Shown in pieces: positions 16,682 through 24,385 of a DNA stretch of 64,000 nucleotides. Each line of letters begins with the position of its first letter. Position 1 is the stretch's first letter. A program made the position numbers and the translations under genes. Source of the DNA: Haloferax sp. Atlit-12N (GTDB taxonomy: Archaea > Halobacteriota > Halobacteria > Halobacteriales > Haloferacaceae); contig NZ_PSYW01000001.1 of NCBI RefSeq assembly GCF_003383095.1, forward strand, positions 682,001 through 746,000, in the 5' to 3' direction. Below the pieces are notes generated by a model. The model did not search any database. It was given only the letters and a program-made list of their open reading frames with translations, and had not been told where the DNA came from.

Positions 16682-17035
16682 TCAGCCGCTCGCTTCTGAG
16701 CCCGTCGCTGTCTCCGAAGTCGCTTCGAACGACTCGACGGACGCGTAGTTGACGACGACGAACGCGGCGAACAGAACGACCGCGAGCGCCGCGAACGACA
16801 GCGACAACGTCCGGCACGTGGCCGCGGACAGGCCGAGGCGTCGGCCGACCGACTCGATTGCGAAGAGCCCGGCGAGCGCGAGCGAGACGCCGATAGCGAG
16901 AATCCAGCCGCCGCCGAGCGGCGACTGCGGGACGAGGAGGAGACCGTATCCGGAGACGAACAGTCCGAGGAGGACGGCGAACACGGCGGCGAAGCCGACG
17001 CTCCGGGCTGGCGAGGAGGCGGTGGTCGTAGTCAC
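16682..17035 (-). CDS. Hypothetical membrane protein, about three helices
   Basis: 117 aa if started at GTG 17035. Hydrophobic stretches lie around residues 12-30 (FAAVFAVLLGLFVSGYGLLL), 43-58 and 77-97, then a Ser/Thr/Glu-rich tail. The frame stays open to 17206, but the upstream residues are Arg/Pro/Ser-rich and unlike coding sequence, and a GCTATCTCG box about 30 nt before 17035 favours the shorter form. No family recognised. Confidence 0.6.
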   Translation of the reverse strand: MTTTTASSPARSVGFAAVFAVLLGLFVSGYGLLLVPQSPLGGGWILAIGVSLALAGLFAIESVGRRLGLSAATCRTLSLSFAALAVVLFAAFVVVNYASVESFEATSETATGSEASG

Positions 17036-17147
17036 GCAGAACAGGGCGTCGGCCGACGAGATAGCGATTCCGTGACTCGTGTTGGCGCGTCGCCGACACG
17101 GGCTCCCGCGGTCGGTCGAGTGCGGCGGTCCCGAGCGGCCCCGATGA

Positions 17148-17154
17148 TTTATAC
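17148..17154 (+). promoter_or_regulatory. TATA box upstream of the metS leader mini-ORF
   Basis: TTTATAC within GATTTATACGC, 24 nt before the GTG at 17178 and 219 nt before metS. This is one of the better TATA matches in the window, yet no long gene starts after it. Confidence 0.55.
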
Positions 17155-17177
17155 GCCCGCTCGGCTTCAGTACCGGT

Positions 17178-17228
17178 GTGACCGCGACGGGTCTCCCCGA
17201 CAACATGCGTATGCGCGCTCCCTTTTAG
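17178..17228 (+). CDS. Possible 16-aa leaderless leader peptide before metS
   Basis: GTG-initiated mini-ORF encoding VTATGLPDNMRMRAPF, placed exactly where a leaderless start is expected after the TATA box at 17148. It contains two Met codons and precedes methionyl-tRNA synthetase. Could be a real short protein, a regulatory leader or chance. Confidence 0.3.
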   Translation: MTATGLPDNMRMRAPF

Positions 17229-17372
17229 CCGCGGGTGGACCCGCCTTCGGCCGTCGCCTCGGTAACGTGAGACGACGGTCGGGTCCGGCGAACCTCGGGG
17301 CAGAATCGCACCGCCAGACAGACGCATCCGAAGCGGCGGGCTTTAGGCCCGCTTCCGAGATACACGACACAT

Positions 17373-19457
17373 ATGAGTCACGAGGACTTCCCCACGGAGA
17401 ACCCAGCGGTGGTGACGTGTGGACTGCCGTACGCCAACGGCGACCTCCACATCGGCCACCTCAGAACGTACGTCGGCGGCGACATCTACAGTCGCTCGCT
17501 GCGAGCACTCGGCCAGCAGACGGCCTTCGTCAGCGGGTCGGACATGCACGGCACGCCCGTCGCCGTCAACGCCGAGAAGGAGGGCGTCACGCCCGAGGAG
17601 TTCGCGCTCCGCCACCACGAGAAGTACGAGGCGACGTTCCCCCGCTTCAACATCGAGTTCGACAACTACGGCCACACTCACGACGAGACGAACACCGAAC
17701 TGACACAGGAAATCGTCCGCACGCTCGAAGCCGAGGGCTACGTCTACGAGAAGGAGATTCCGGTCGCCTACGACCCCGACGCGGACCAGTGGCTCCCCGA
17801 CCGCTTCGTCGAGGGCGCGTGTCCGTACTGCGGCGCGCACGCCCGCGGTGACGAGTGCGACGAGGGGTGCGGCCGCCACCTCGAACCCGGCGAAATCGAA
17901 GCCCCGACCTCGACGCTCACCGGCAACGCCGCGGAGTACCGCGAGCGCGAGCACAAGTTCTTCGCGGTCTCCGACCTCCAGGACTACCTCCAGGAGTTCA
18001 TCGACCGCCTCGAAGGCACCTCGAACGCCCAGAACCAGCCCCGCGAGTGGATCGAGGGCGAACTGCAGGACTGGTGTATCACCCGCGACATGGACTGGGG
18101 CATCGACTACCCCGGAGAGGAGGGTGACGACCTCGTGCTGTACGTCTGGGTCGACGCGCCCATCGAGTACGTCTCTTCCACCAAGCAGTACACGGAGCGC
18201 GTCGGCGCCGACACGTTCGACTGGGAGGCCGCGTGGAAGGAGTCCGGAGACATCGTCCACATCATCGGCCGCGACATCATCCAGCACCACACCGTGTTCT
18301 GGCCGGCGATGCTCCGCGGCGCGGGCTACGTCGAACCGCGCGCGGTCATGGCCTCCGGCTTCATCACGCTCAACGGCAAGGGCTTTTCCACCTCGCGCAA
18401 CCGCGCCGTCTGGGCCGACGAGTACCTCGACGAGGGCTTCCACCCCGACCTGCTTCGGTACTACCTCGCCACCAACGGCGGGTTCCAGCAGGACGTGGAC
18501 TTCTCGTGGTCGAAGTTCAAAGACCGCGTGAACAGCGAACTCGTCGGCACAGTCGGCAACTTCCTCTACCGGTCGATGCTCTTCGCGTACCGCAACTTCG
18601 AGGGGACGCCCGACGCCGACGTGTCCGAGGAAGTCGAAGCCCGCATTCAGGAGGCTATCGACGAGTTCGAAGCTGGCATCAACGACTACTCGGTCCGGAA
18701 GTCCGGCAACGCCGCCGTCCGCCTCGCGCAGTTCGGCAACGAGTACATCCAGCGCAACGAGCCGTGGAAGCTCACCGACGAGGACCCCGAGGCCGCGGCG
18801 CAGGTCATCCGCGACTGCGTCCAGATTGCGAAGGCCATCGCCGTGCTGTTCTTCCCCGTCGCGCCGGGCAAGATGCAGGCGCTCTGGGAGCAACTCGGCG
18901 AGGACGGCTCGGTGGCCGACACCGGCGTCGACGACGCCTTCGAGGCCCCGCCGGCGTCCTTCGGCGAGCCCGAGGCGCTGTTCGAGAAAATCGAAGACGA
19001 GCGCGTCGAGGAACTCAACGAGAAGCTCGAAGCGCGCGTGGCCGAGACGGAATCCGAAAGCGACGAGTCCGACGAGGACGCGGAGGAGGATATGGACGCT
19101 GACACCGACGCCGACATCGACTTCGAACCCATCGCCGACGACCGCATCAGCTTCGAGGACTTCCAGGAACTCGACATCCGCGTGGGCGAAATCGTCGCCG
19201 CCGAGGGCATCGACGGCGCGGACAAACTCGCCAAGCTCACCGTCGACATCGGCGTCGAAGAGCGCCAAATCGTCGCCGGCATCAAACAGCTTCACGACCT
19301 CGACTCGCTCGCCGGGTCGAAGGTGATCATCGTCGCCAACCTCGAGAAGGCCGAACTGTTCGGCGTCGAGTCCAACGGGATGCTGCTGGCCGCGGGCGAC
19401 GAGGCCGACATCCTGACGACCCACGGCGACGCCGTCCCCGGCACGAAAGTTCAGTAA
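17373..19457 (+). CDS. metS: Methionine-tRNA ligase
   Basis: 694 aa, class I synthetase that charges tRNA-Met. The HIGH motif is in NGDLHIGHLRTYVGGD (about residues 23-38). Zinc-knuckle cysteines appear in CPYCGAHARGDECDEGC. The KMSKS-equivalent is the haloarchaeal variant GKGFSTSRN. After an acidic linker (about 560-580) comes a C-terminal tRNA-binding OB-fold of the Arc1p/EMAP type (FQELDIRVGEIVAAEGI ... GIKQLHDLDSL), fused in cis as in many archaea. Essential gene. Confidence 0.97.
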   Translation: MSHEDFPTENPAVVTCGLPYANGDLHIGHLRTYVGGDIYSRSLRALGQQTAFVSGSDMHGTPVAVNAEKEGVTPEEFALRHHEKYEATFPRFNIEFDNYGHTHDETNTELTQEIVRTLEAEGYVYEKEIPVAYDPDADQWLPDRFVEGACPYCGAHARGDECDEGCGRHLEPGEIEAPTSTLTGNAAEYREREHKFFAVSDLQDYLQEFIDRLEGTSNAQNQPREWIEGELQDWCITRDMDWGIDYPGEEGDDLVLYVWVDAPIEYVSSTKQYTERVGADTFDWEAAWKESGDIVHIIGRDIIQHHTVFWPAMLRGAGYVEPRAVMASGFITLNGKGFSTSRNRAVWADEYLDEGFHPDLLRYYLATNGGFQQDVDFSWSKFKDRVNSELVGTVGNFLYRSMLFAYRNFEGTPDADVSEEVEARIQEAIDEFEAGINDYSVRKSGNAAVRLAQFGNEYIQRNEPWKLTDEDPEAAAQVIRDCVQIAKAIAVLFFPVAPGKMQALWEQLGEDGSVADTGVDDAFEAPPASFGEPEALFEKIEDERVEELNEKLEARVAETESESDESDEDAEEDMDADTDADIDFEPIADDRISFEDFQELDIRVGEIVAAEGIDGADKLAKLTVDIGVEERQIVAGIKQLHDLDSLAGSKVIIVANLEKAELFGVESNGMLLAAGDEADILTTHGDAVPGTKVQ

Positions 19458-19585
19458 GCGACTGCCTTCGACCCGATACGAGACCGCCCGCGACCCGATT
19501 TTTCGACGCGCTGTTTTCGTCCCACGCAGCCCCGTGTCAGACGCGGACCACAGCGCCTAACTGCGCCGACCCCCGAGCGCCGCCC

Positions 19586-19891
19586 ATGCGAATCGGAAGA
19601 CGGGAAGCGGTCGGCATCGTCGTCGCGCTCGCGGTGTTCGCGGGCGTCGTCGCCGCGGTCACGGGCGGTGGCGCGGGTACCCTGACCGTCGAACGCGTGG
19701 ACGAACTCCCGCAGGGACAGGGCGCGGTCGCCTTCGGCAACCTCGACCCCGACCAGCGCGAGACGTTCGAGGAGGCAGTGTCAACCGGCGAACCGACAGC
19801 GATACCGAACGAGGCCGCGAGAAACGAGTTCGTCGACCCCGGCTACGTCCGGTACGACGGCGGCATCTACCGGACGACCGTCTCCAACTGA
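19586..19891 (+). CDS. Small secreted/anchored haloarchaeal protein, tandem paralogue 1
   Basis: 101 aa. A single N-terminal hydrophobic segment (about 9-28, VGIVVALAVFAGVVAAV) is followed by an extracellular-looking domain with VERVDELPQGQGAVAF and the C-terminal motif DPGYVRYDGGIYRTT. The next gene encodes the same motif order, so the pair arose by tandem duplication. The domain appears specific to haloarchaea (I recall DUF7979); function unknown. Confidence 0.7.
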   Translation: MRIGRREAVGIVVALAVFAGVVAAVTGGGAGTLTVERVDELPQGQGAVAFGNLDPDQRETFEEAVSTGEPTAIPNEAARNEFVDPGYVRYDGGIYRTTVSN

Positions 19892-19962
19892 CCCGACGTT
19901 CGACGCTCGAATCCCACGTCGCAATCGGAGCCGATTTGAGCGACGACGCTGGAGCGCCGCCC

Positions 19963-20250
19963 ATGCGAGTCAGCGTGCTACTCGCCGTGGCGCTCGTCGT
20001 CTCGACGGGCTGTCTCGGCGGTGGAGGCGGGACGGCGAAACTGAGCGTCACCCGAGTTGACGACCTCCCGCAGGGCGAGGGGGCCGTCTCGTACCAGAAC
20101 CTCGCGCCGGCCCAGCAGTCGGCGTTTCGGGAAGCGCACGGGGGCGAACCCGTGACGCTCCGGGAGGGAACGGACAGAAACGAGTTCCGCGATCCCGGTT
20201 ACGTCCGGTACGACGGCGGAATTTACCGAACGACAATTATAGTTCTGTGA
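19963..20250 (+). CDS. Small lipoprotein, tandem paralogue 2
   Basis: 95 aa. It starts at the ATG at 19963, giving a signal peptide that ends in a lipobox (STGCLGGGG, Cys near residue 14), so it should be lipid-anchored outside the cell. The mature domain parallels its neighbour: VTRVDDLPQGEGAVSY and DPGYVRYDGGIYRTT. The upstream TTG start at 19936 would destroy the lipoprotein signal. Confidence 0.7.
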   Translation: MRVSVLLAVALVVSTGCLGGGGGTAKLSVTRVDDLPQGEGAVSYQNLAPAQQSAFREAHGGEPVTLREGTDRNEFRDPGYVRYDGGIYRTTIIVL

Positions 20251-20308
20251 GGCCGACCGAGCGGTCAGTTCGATAGGCGAACTATAGAGAGTACGTATGC
20301 GAACCCGT

Positions 20309-20324
20309 TACTCGGCACCGAGTT
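20309..20324. promoter_or_regulatory. TrmB-like site at the pyk promoter
   Basis: TACT-CGGCACC-GAGTT matches TACT(N7)GAGTA except the last base. It ends only about 11 nt before the TATA tract CTTTTTTA (20335-20342), next to or over the BRE, a position compatible with repression. Confidence 0.6.
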
Positions 20325-20334
20325 CATCATCGGG

Positions 20335-20342
20335 CTTTTTTA
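20335..20342 (+). promoter_or_regulatory. TATA-like box of pyk
   Basis: CTTTTTTA (within CTTTTTTATC), centred about 26 nt before the ATG at 20365; leaderless transcript expected. Confidence 0.6.
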
Positions 20343-20364
20343 TCAGTCACTCGTAGGCGACGCC

Positions 20365-22125
20365 ATGAGAAACGCAAAAATCGTCTGCACCCTCGGTCCC
20401 GCGTCCTTCGACCGAGAGACGATTCGCGGGCTCGCCGACGCCGGCATGAGCGTCGCCCGGATGAACGCGAGCCACGGCAACGTCGAACACCGGTCCGACG
20501 TCATCGACAGCATCCGCGCCGTCGACGACGCGACTGACGAACCGCTCGCGGCAATGCTCGACCTGCAGGGCCCCGAGGTACGAACCGCCGACATCGACGA
20601 GGACATCTACCTCGAAACCGGCAGCGAGGTCCGCTTCTACGAGGGCGACGACGCCACGCCCGAGGCAGTCGGGCTGTCGTACTCCATTACCGCCGCGGAG
20701 TCCGGCGACACCATCCTCCTCGACGACGGCCGCATCGAGGCCACCGTCGAGCGTGTCGAGGACGACTCAGTCCACGCGACCATCGTCTCCGGCGGGAAGC
20801 TCAGTTCGCGCAAGGGCGTGAACGTCCCCGGCGTCGACCTCGACATCGACCTCATCACCGACTCCGACTACGAGAACCTGAAGCTCGCCGCGGAGAAGGA
20901 AGTCGACTACGTCGCCGCCTCGTTCATCCGCGACGCGGAGGACGTCTACACCATCAGCGACACCCTCGAGAACCTCGGCGCGGAGATTCCCATCATCGCC
21001 AAAATCGAGCGCGCCGGCGCGGTCGACAACCTCGACGAAATCATCCAGGCGGCCCACGGCGTGATGGTCGCCCGCGGCGACCTCGGCGTCGAGTGCCCCC
21101 TCGAAGAGGTGCCCATCATCCAGAAGCGCACCATCCGCAAAGCGCAGGCCGCGGGCGTGCCGGTCATCACCGCGACCGAGATGCTCGACTCGATGGTCCG
21201 CTCGCGCCGCCCGACCCGCGCGGAGGCGTCCGACGTGGCCAACGCCGTCCTCGACGGCACCGACGCCGTGATGCTCTCCGGCGAGACCGCCGTCGGCGAC
21301 CACCCCGTCCGCGTCGTCGAGACGATGTCCCGCATCGTCGAGGAAGTCGAAGAGAGCCCCGAGTACGACGAGAGCCAAGAACAGCGCGTCCCGACCGCCG
21401 ACGAGGGCTCCCGCACCGAGGCGCTGGCTCGCTCGGCGCGCTACCTCGCCCGCGACGTGAACGCCGCGGCCGTCGTCGCCGTCTCCGAGTCCGGTTACAC
21501 CGCCCGGAAGACCGCGAAGTTCCGCCCCGGCGTCCCCGTCGTCGCCGTCACGCCGAACGACCGAACGCGCCGCCAGCTCGCCGTCTCGTGGGGCGTTTCG
21601 GCGCAGTACGCCGACTACAGCCCGAGCGTCGAGGGCGTCATGGACGACGCCGTCACCGCCGCGCTCGACGCCGGCGTCGCGGAGTCCGGCGACACCATCG
21701 TCGTCCTCTCCGGCATGATGACGGAGCTCGAAGGGACGAACACGACGAACATGCTCAAGGTCCACGTCGCCGCCGAGCCCGTCGCAACGGGCCGGAAAAT
21801 CGTCAGCGGCCGCGTCGCCGGCCCCCTCTACCGCACCGAGGACGGCGACCTCACGGACGTCCCCGAGGGCGCGATTCTCGCGCTGTCGGCCGAGTTCGAC
21901 GGCGAGTTCAACGGCGACGCCGACAAGCTCGCCGGCATCGTCGACGCCCGCGCGGGCATGACCGGCTACCCGGCGCTCGTCGCGCGCGAACTCGACATCC
22001 CGATGGTGTCGGGCGCGCCGCTCCCGAAGACCATCGCTGAGGGCGCGACCGTCACGCTCCACGCCGAGCGCGGCATCGTCTACGAGGGCGACGTCATCAG
22101 CCACGACCGCGGCAACCGGCAGTAG
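20365..22125 (+). CDS. pyk: Pyruvate kinase with C-terminal PEP-utiliser-like extra domain
   Basis: 586 aa, about 100 longer than minimal pyruvate kinases. The core shows KIVCTLGPASFDRETI, MNASHG, IIAKIERAGAVDNL, MVARGDLGVE and TATEMLDSMVRSRRPTRAE, the active-site signatures. The extra C-terminal domain (about 480-586) resembles the swivelling phosphohistidine domain of PEP-utilising enzymes, but the His site reads AGMTGYPALVAREL, whereas ppsA in this window has GGMTSHAAIVSREL, so the phosphorylatable His is absent. Catalyses PEP plus ADP to pyruvate plus ATP, the end of glycolysis. Confidence 0.97.
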   Translation: MRNAKIVCTLGPASFDRETIRGLADAGMSVARMNASHGNVEHRSDVIDSIRAVDDATDEPLAAMLDLQGPEVRTADIDEDIYLETGSEVRFYEGDDATPEAVGLSYSITAAESGDTILLDDGRIEATVERVEDDSVHATIVSGGKLSSRKGVNVPGVDLDIDLITDSDYENLKLAAEKEVDYVAASFIRDAEDVYTISDTLENLGAEIPIIAKIERAGAVDNLDEIIQAAHGVMVARGDLGVECPLEEVPIIQKRTIRKAQAAGVPVITATEMLDSMVRSRRPTRAEASDVANAVLDGTDAVMLSGETAVGDHPVRVVETMSRIVEEVEESPEYDESQEQRVPTADEGSRTEALARSARYLARDVNAAAVVAVSESGYTARKTAKFRPGVPVVAVTPNDRTRRQLAVSWGVSAQYADYSPSVEGVMDDAVTAALDAGVAESGDTIVVLSGMMTELEGTNTTNMLKVHVAAEPVATGRKIVSGRVAGPLYRTEDGDLTDVPEGAILALSAEFDGEFNGDADKLAGIVDARAGMTGYPALVARELDIPMVSGAPLPKTIAEGATVTLHAERGIVYEGDVISHDRGNRQ

Positions 22126-22166
22126 TGCGGTAGCCCTTTCCCGCCGCGTCACCTACCCACGATTCG

Positions 22167-22403
22167 ATGTCCCGCGCACCCTCTCCCGAGGCCGAAGACG
22201 ACCGCGATGGTGACGGCGACGGCGAGTGGCGCTTCGGCGTCGACGACGTCGGTCCCGACGGCATCATCGACGACGAACCCGAGATCGAACAACTCCCCAT
22301 CGAGCCCGGGTCACCGCGGGCCGAAAACGTCGCGTTCGTTTTCCTCGGCGTCCTCCTCGCGGTCGGGCTTATCGTCATCACCGTGTTCCCGGGCGCGGTC
22401 TGA
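22167..22403 (+). CDS. Small acidic protein with C-terminal membrane anchor
   Basis: 78 aa. An Asp/Glu-rich N-terminal half (DDRDGDGDGEWRFGVDD) precedes one membrane helix (about residues 54-75, ENVAFVFLGVLLAVGLIVIT). Conserved-looking haloarchaeal tail-anchored small protein (I recall DUF7312); function unknown. Starts 42 nt after pyk and could be co-transcribed with it. Confidence 0.65.
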   Translation: MSRAPSPEAEDDRDGDGDGEWRFGVDDVGPDGIIDDEPEIEQLPIEPGSPRAENVAFVFLGVLLAVGLIVITVFPGAV

Positions 22404-22542
22404 CCGCCCCGCGGCGCGCCGACCGCGACCCGTCATGAGGGCTGACTCCGACCCATCCAACTTTCCGTTTTGATAATCGGGACTGTTGATTTATGTGACC
22501 CCGAGGGGAACCACCGTCAACCCCCCGACCGGGACACACCAA

Positions 22543-24297
22543 ATGAGTTACGCAGTCCGCGCACCCTCCGTGTTGGTCGCCGCGTTGATTCTCCTCGCGG
22601 CGCTCTGGGTTCCGACGCCCGCAGTCGCCGCCGACGAGCCGACCGCGTCGTTCGGCGAGGACGTTACCACCGTCACCCGCGGTGACGTCGTCGAGATACG
22701 TGTCCAGCACTCCCAGCCGGGCACGCTCCACATCGGCGGCGACGGCTACGGCTACCACCTGACCGTCGCTCTCGTCGGGTCGGGGACGACCACCCTGACC
22801 ATCGACACCTACAACTCGACCGGCGCGCCCGAGACGTACGTCTCCGGTGGCGGCAACAAGACGCTCCACACCGGCCAACTCAGGGAGCCGATCGAGCCGG
22901 CGACGTACATGATGAACGTCACCATCGACGGCGTCGAACGCGCCATCGGCCAACTCGACGTCGCGGAGCGCGGGAACACGTCGGCGACGACCAACGTCGC
23001 GCCCGCGAGCCTGAACGACTCCGACTCGTCGCTGTCGCCCGGGGACATTCGGGGCGTGATGACCGAGCGGACGACCGTCGCCAAGGGCGACCTCGCGGTC
23101 GTCCGCCTCAACGAGAGCGGACTCGAATCGGCGCTGAACCCGGACGACGTGACCGGCGGCGCGAACGCACGCGGCATCGAAATCACGCTGAACCAGCTCG
23201 AAGTCCGGCCGAACCGAGAACAGCAGACGTTCCTCGCGACGCCCGAAAACGGGACGACCGTCGTCACCGACCTCGAGAACGACGAGGTGTTCGTCGTCTG
23301 GGACACCGCGGACCTCCCGCTGGAAGGCGACACCGAAGAGTACGAACTGCAGGTGACGCTCCGCGGCGACCACAGCGACTTCGTCGACGAGGACACCATC
23401 ACGGCGCGCTCGCGGGTGCGACTCGTCGAACCGACCGTCTCCATCGAGGTGCGCAACGAGACGGTGTACCCGTGGGAGTCCCTGCGGGTGAACGTCACCG
23501 GCGAGACGACCCTCGCGCCGAACAGCGTCGTCGAACTCCGGGCGCGCGCCCCCGGCCAGCCGTTCTTGAAACTCGTGCCGATGACGGTCACGGCGAACCG
23601 GACCGTCTCGCAGAACCTCACGTTCGCGCCCGAGGACCGCGGGCTCACGTTCCCGCTTTGGGTGCGCGACTACCGCGACGAGACCGAACACACGATGCGC
23701 ATCCTCGACTCCGAGGCGAACCTCCGGTTCGTCGACCAGGAGACCGACGGGACGTTCGTCACCATCAGCCGGGTGAACCTCTCGGTCGGCGGCTTCGTCG
23801 CCGTCGAGACCGCGGACGAGGAGCCGCTGGGAACGAGCGCGTACCTCCCGCCGGGGACGCACCGAAACGTCGTCGTGGAGTTCGACCGCCGGCAGTTGGT
23901 CGACGCAGAGTTGCTCGCCATCGCCTACGCGGACCGCGACCGCGACGGGAACTTCTCGGTTGCGGTCGATGCACCGTACCGGACCGGAGACGGCAGTACC
24001 GACACCGACGGCAACGCGACTGCGGACGACAACGAGACGGCCGGCATCATCGTTGCCGACGACGCGATGGTCCGGCTCGAACCCGGCGCAAAGACGCCGA
24101 CACCGACGGCAACGCCGACCGCGACGCCAACAGAATCGACTGCGGAAACGACAACTGAGACGCCGTTCCCGGTCGTCGAGCGGACGCCGCTGGAACCGGC
24201 CGCCGCCGGAACGAACACTGGAATTCCGTTCTCGCCGGGGCTGACGGTCGTCGCGCTCGTTCTCACCGGACTAGCCGCGCGGCGACTGCGACGCTGA
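22543..24297 (+). CDS. Secreted surface protein (BGTF/DUF7282-type) with C-terminal sorting-like tail
   Basis: 584 aa. Sec-type signal peptide (residues 1-30), then beta-rich extracellular domains with about a dozen N-glycosylation sequons (NST, NKT, NVT, NTS, NET, NRT, NLT and others). Residues about 400-510 match the DUF7282 pattern (GGFVAVETADEEPLGTSAYL ... LLAIAYADRDRDGNFSV). A Thr/Pro-rich stretch precedes a C-terminal PFSPG, hydrophobic helix and Arg cluster resembling PGF-CTERM tails processed by archaeosortase, with SPG in place of PGF. S-layer-associated or adhesive function is likely but unproven. The ATG at 22543 gives the signal peptide directly. Confidence 0.75.
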   Translation: MSYAVRAPSVLVAALILLAALWVPTPAVAADEPTASFGEDVTTVTRGDVVEIRVQHSQPGTLHIGGDGYGYHLTVALVGSGTTTLTIDTYNSTGAPETYVSGGGNKTLHTGQLREPIEPATYMMNVTIDGVERAIGQLDVAERGNTSATTNVAPASLNDSDSSLSPGDIRGVMTERTTVAKGDLAVVRLNESGLESALNPDDVTGGANARGIEITLNQLEVRPNREQQTFLATPENGTTVVTDLENDEVFVVWDTADLPLEGDTEEYELQVTLRGDHSDFVDEDTITARSRVRLVEPTVSIEVRNETVYPWESLRVNVTGETTLAPNSVVELRARAPGQPFLKLVPMTVTANRTVSQNLTFAPEDRGLTFPLWVRDYRDETEHTMRILDSEANLRFVDQETDGTFVTISRVNLSVGGFVAVETADEEPLGTSAYLPPGTHRNVVVEFDRRQLVDAELLAIAYADRDRDGNFSVAVDAPYRTGDGSTDTDGNATADDNETAGIIVADDAMVRLEPGAKTPTPTATPTATPTESTAETTTETPFPVVERTPLEPAAAGTNTGIPFSPGLTVVALVLTGLAARRLRR

Positions 24298-24316
24298 CGA
24301 ACATCGAGGCGATAAG

Positions 24317-24385
24317 ATGACACACGACCGACGCGGACACGACCGACGACCCGCCCCCGACGGCCCGGAGGGACGCGAACAGTGA
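24317..24385 (+). CDS. Possible 22-aa ORF coupled to the next gene
   Basis: ATG-initiated reading frame of 22 residues, Arg/Asp/Pro-rich, whose TGA overlaps the GTG of the following gene (GTGA), the arrangement used for translational coupling. No start signal other than the overlap supports it. Confidence 0.3.
   Translation: MTHDRRGHDRRPAPDGPEGREQ

Larger units (their letters stand above)
17036..17372. other. Intergenic region upstream of metS
   Basis: A 337-bp non-coding stretch holding the divergent promoters, a strong TATA box followed by a 16-codon leaderless mini-ORF (17178-17228), and a short perfect hairpin GCGGGC-TTTAG-GCCCGC (17336-17352) whose loop could also serve as the metS TATA element about 28 nt before its ATG. 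Confidence 0.5.
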
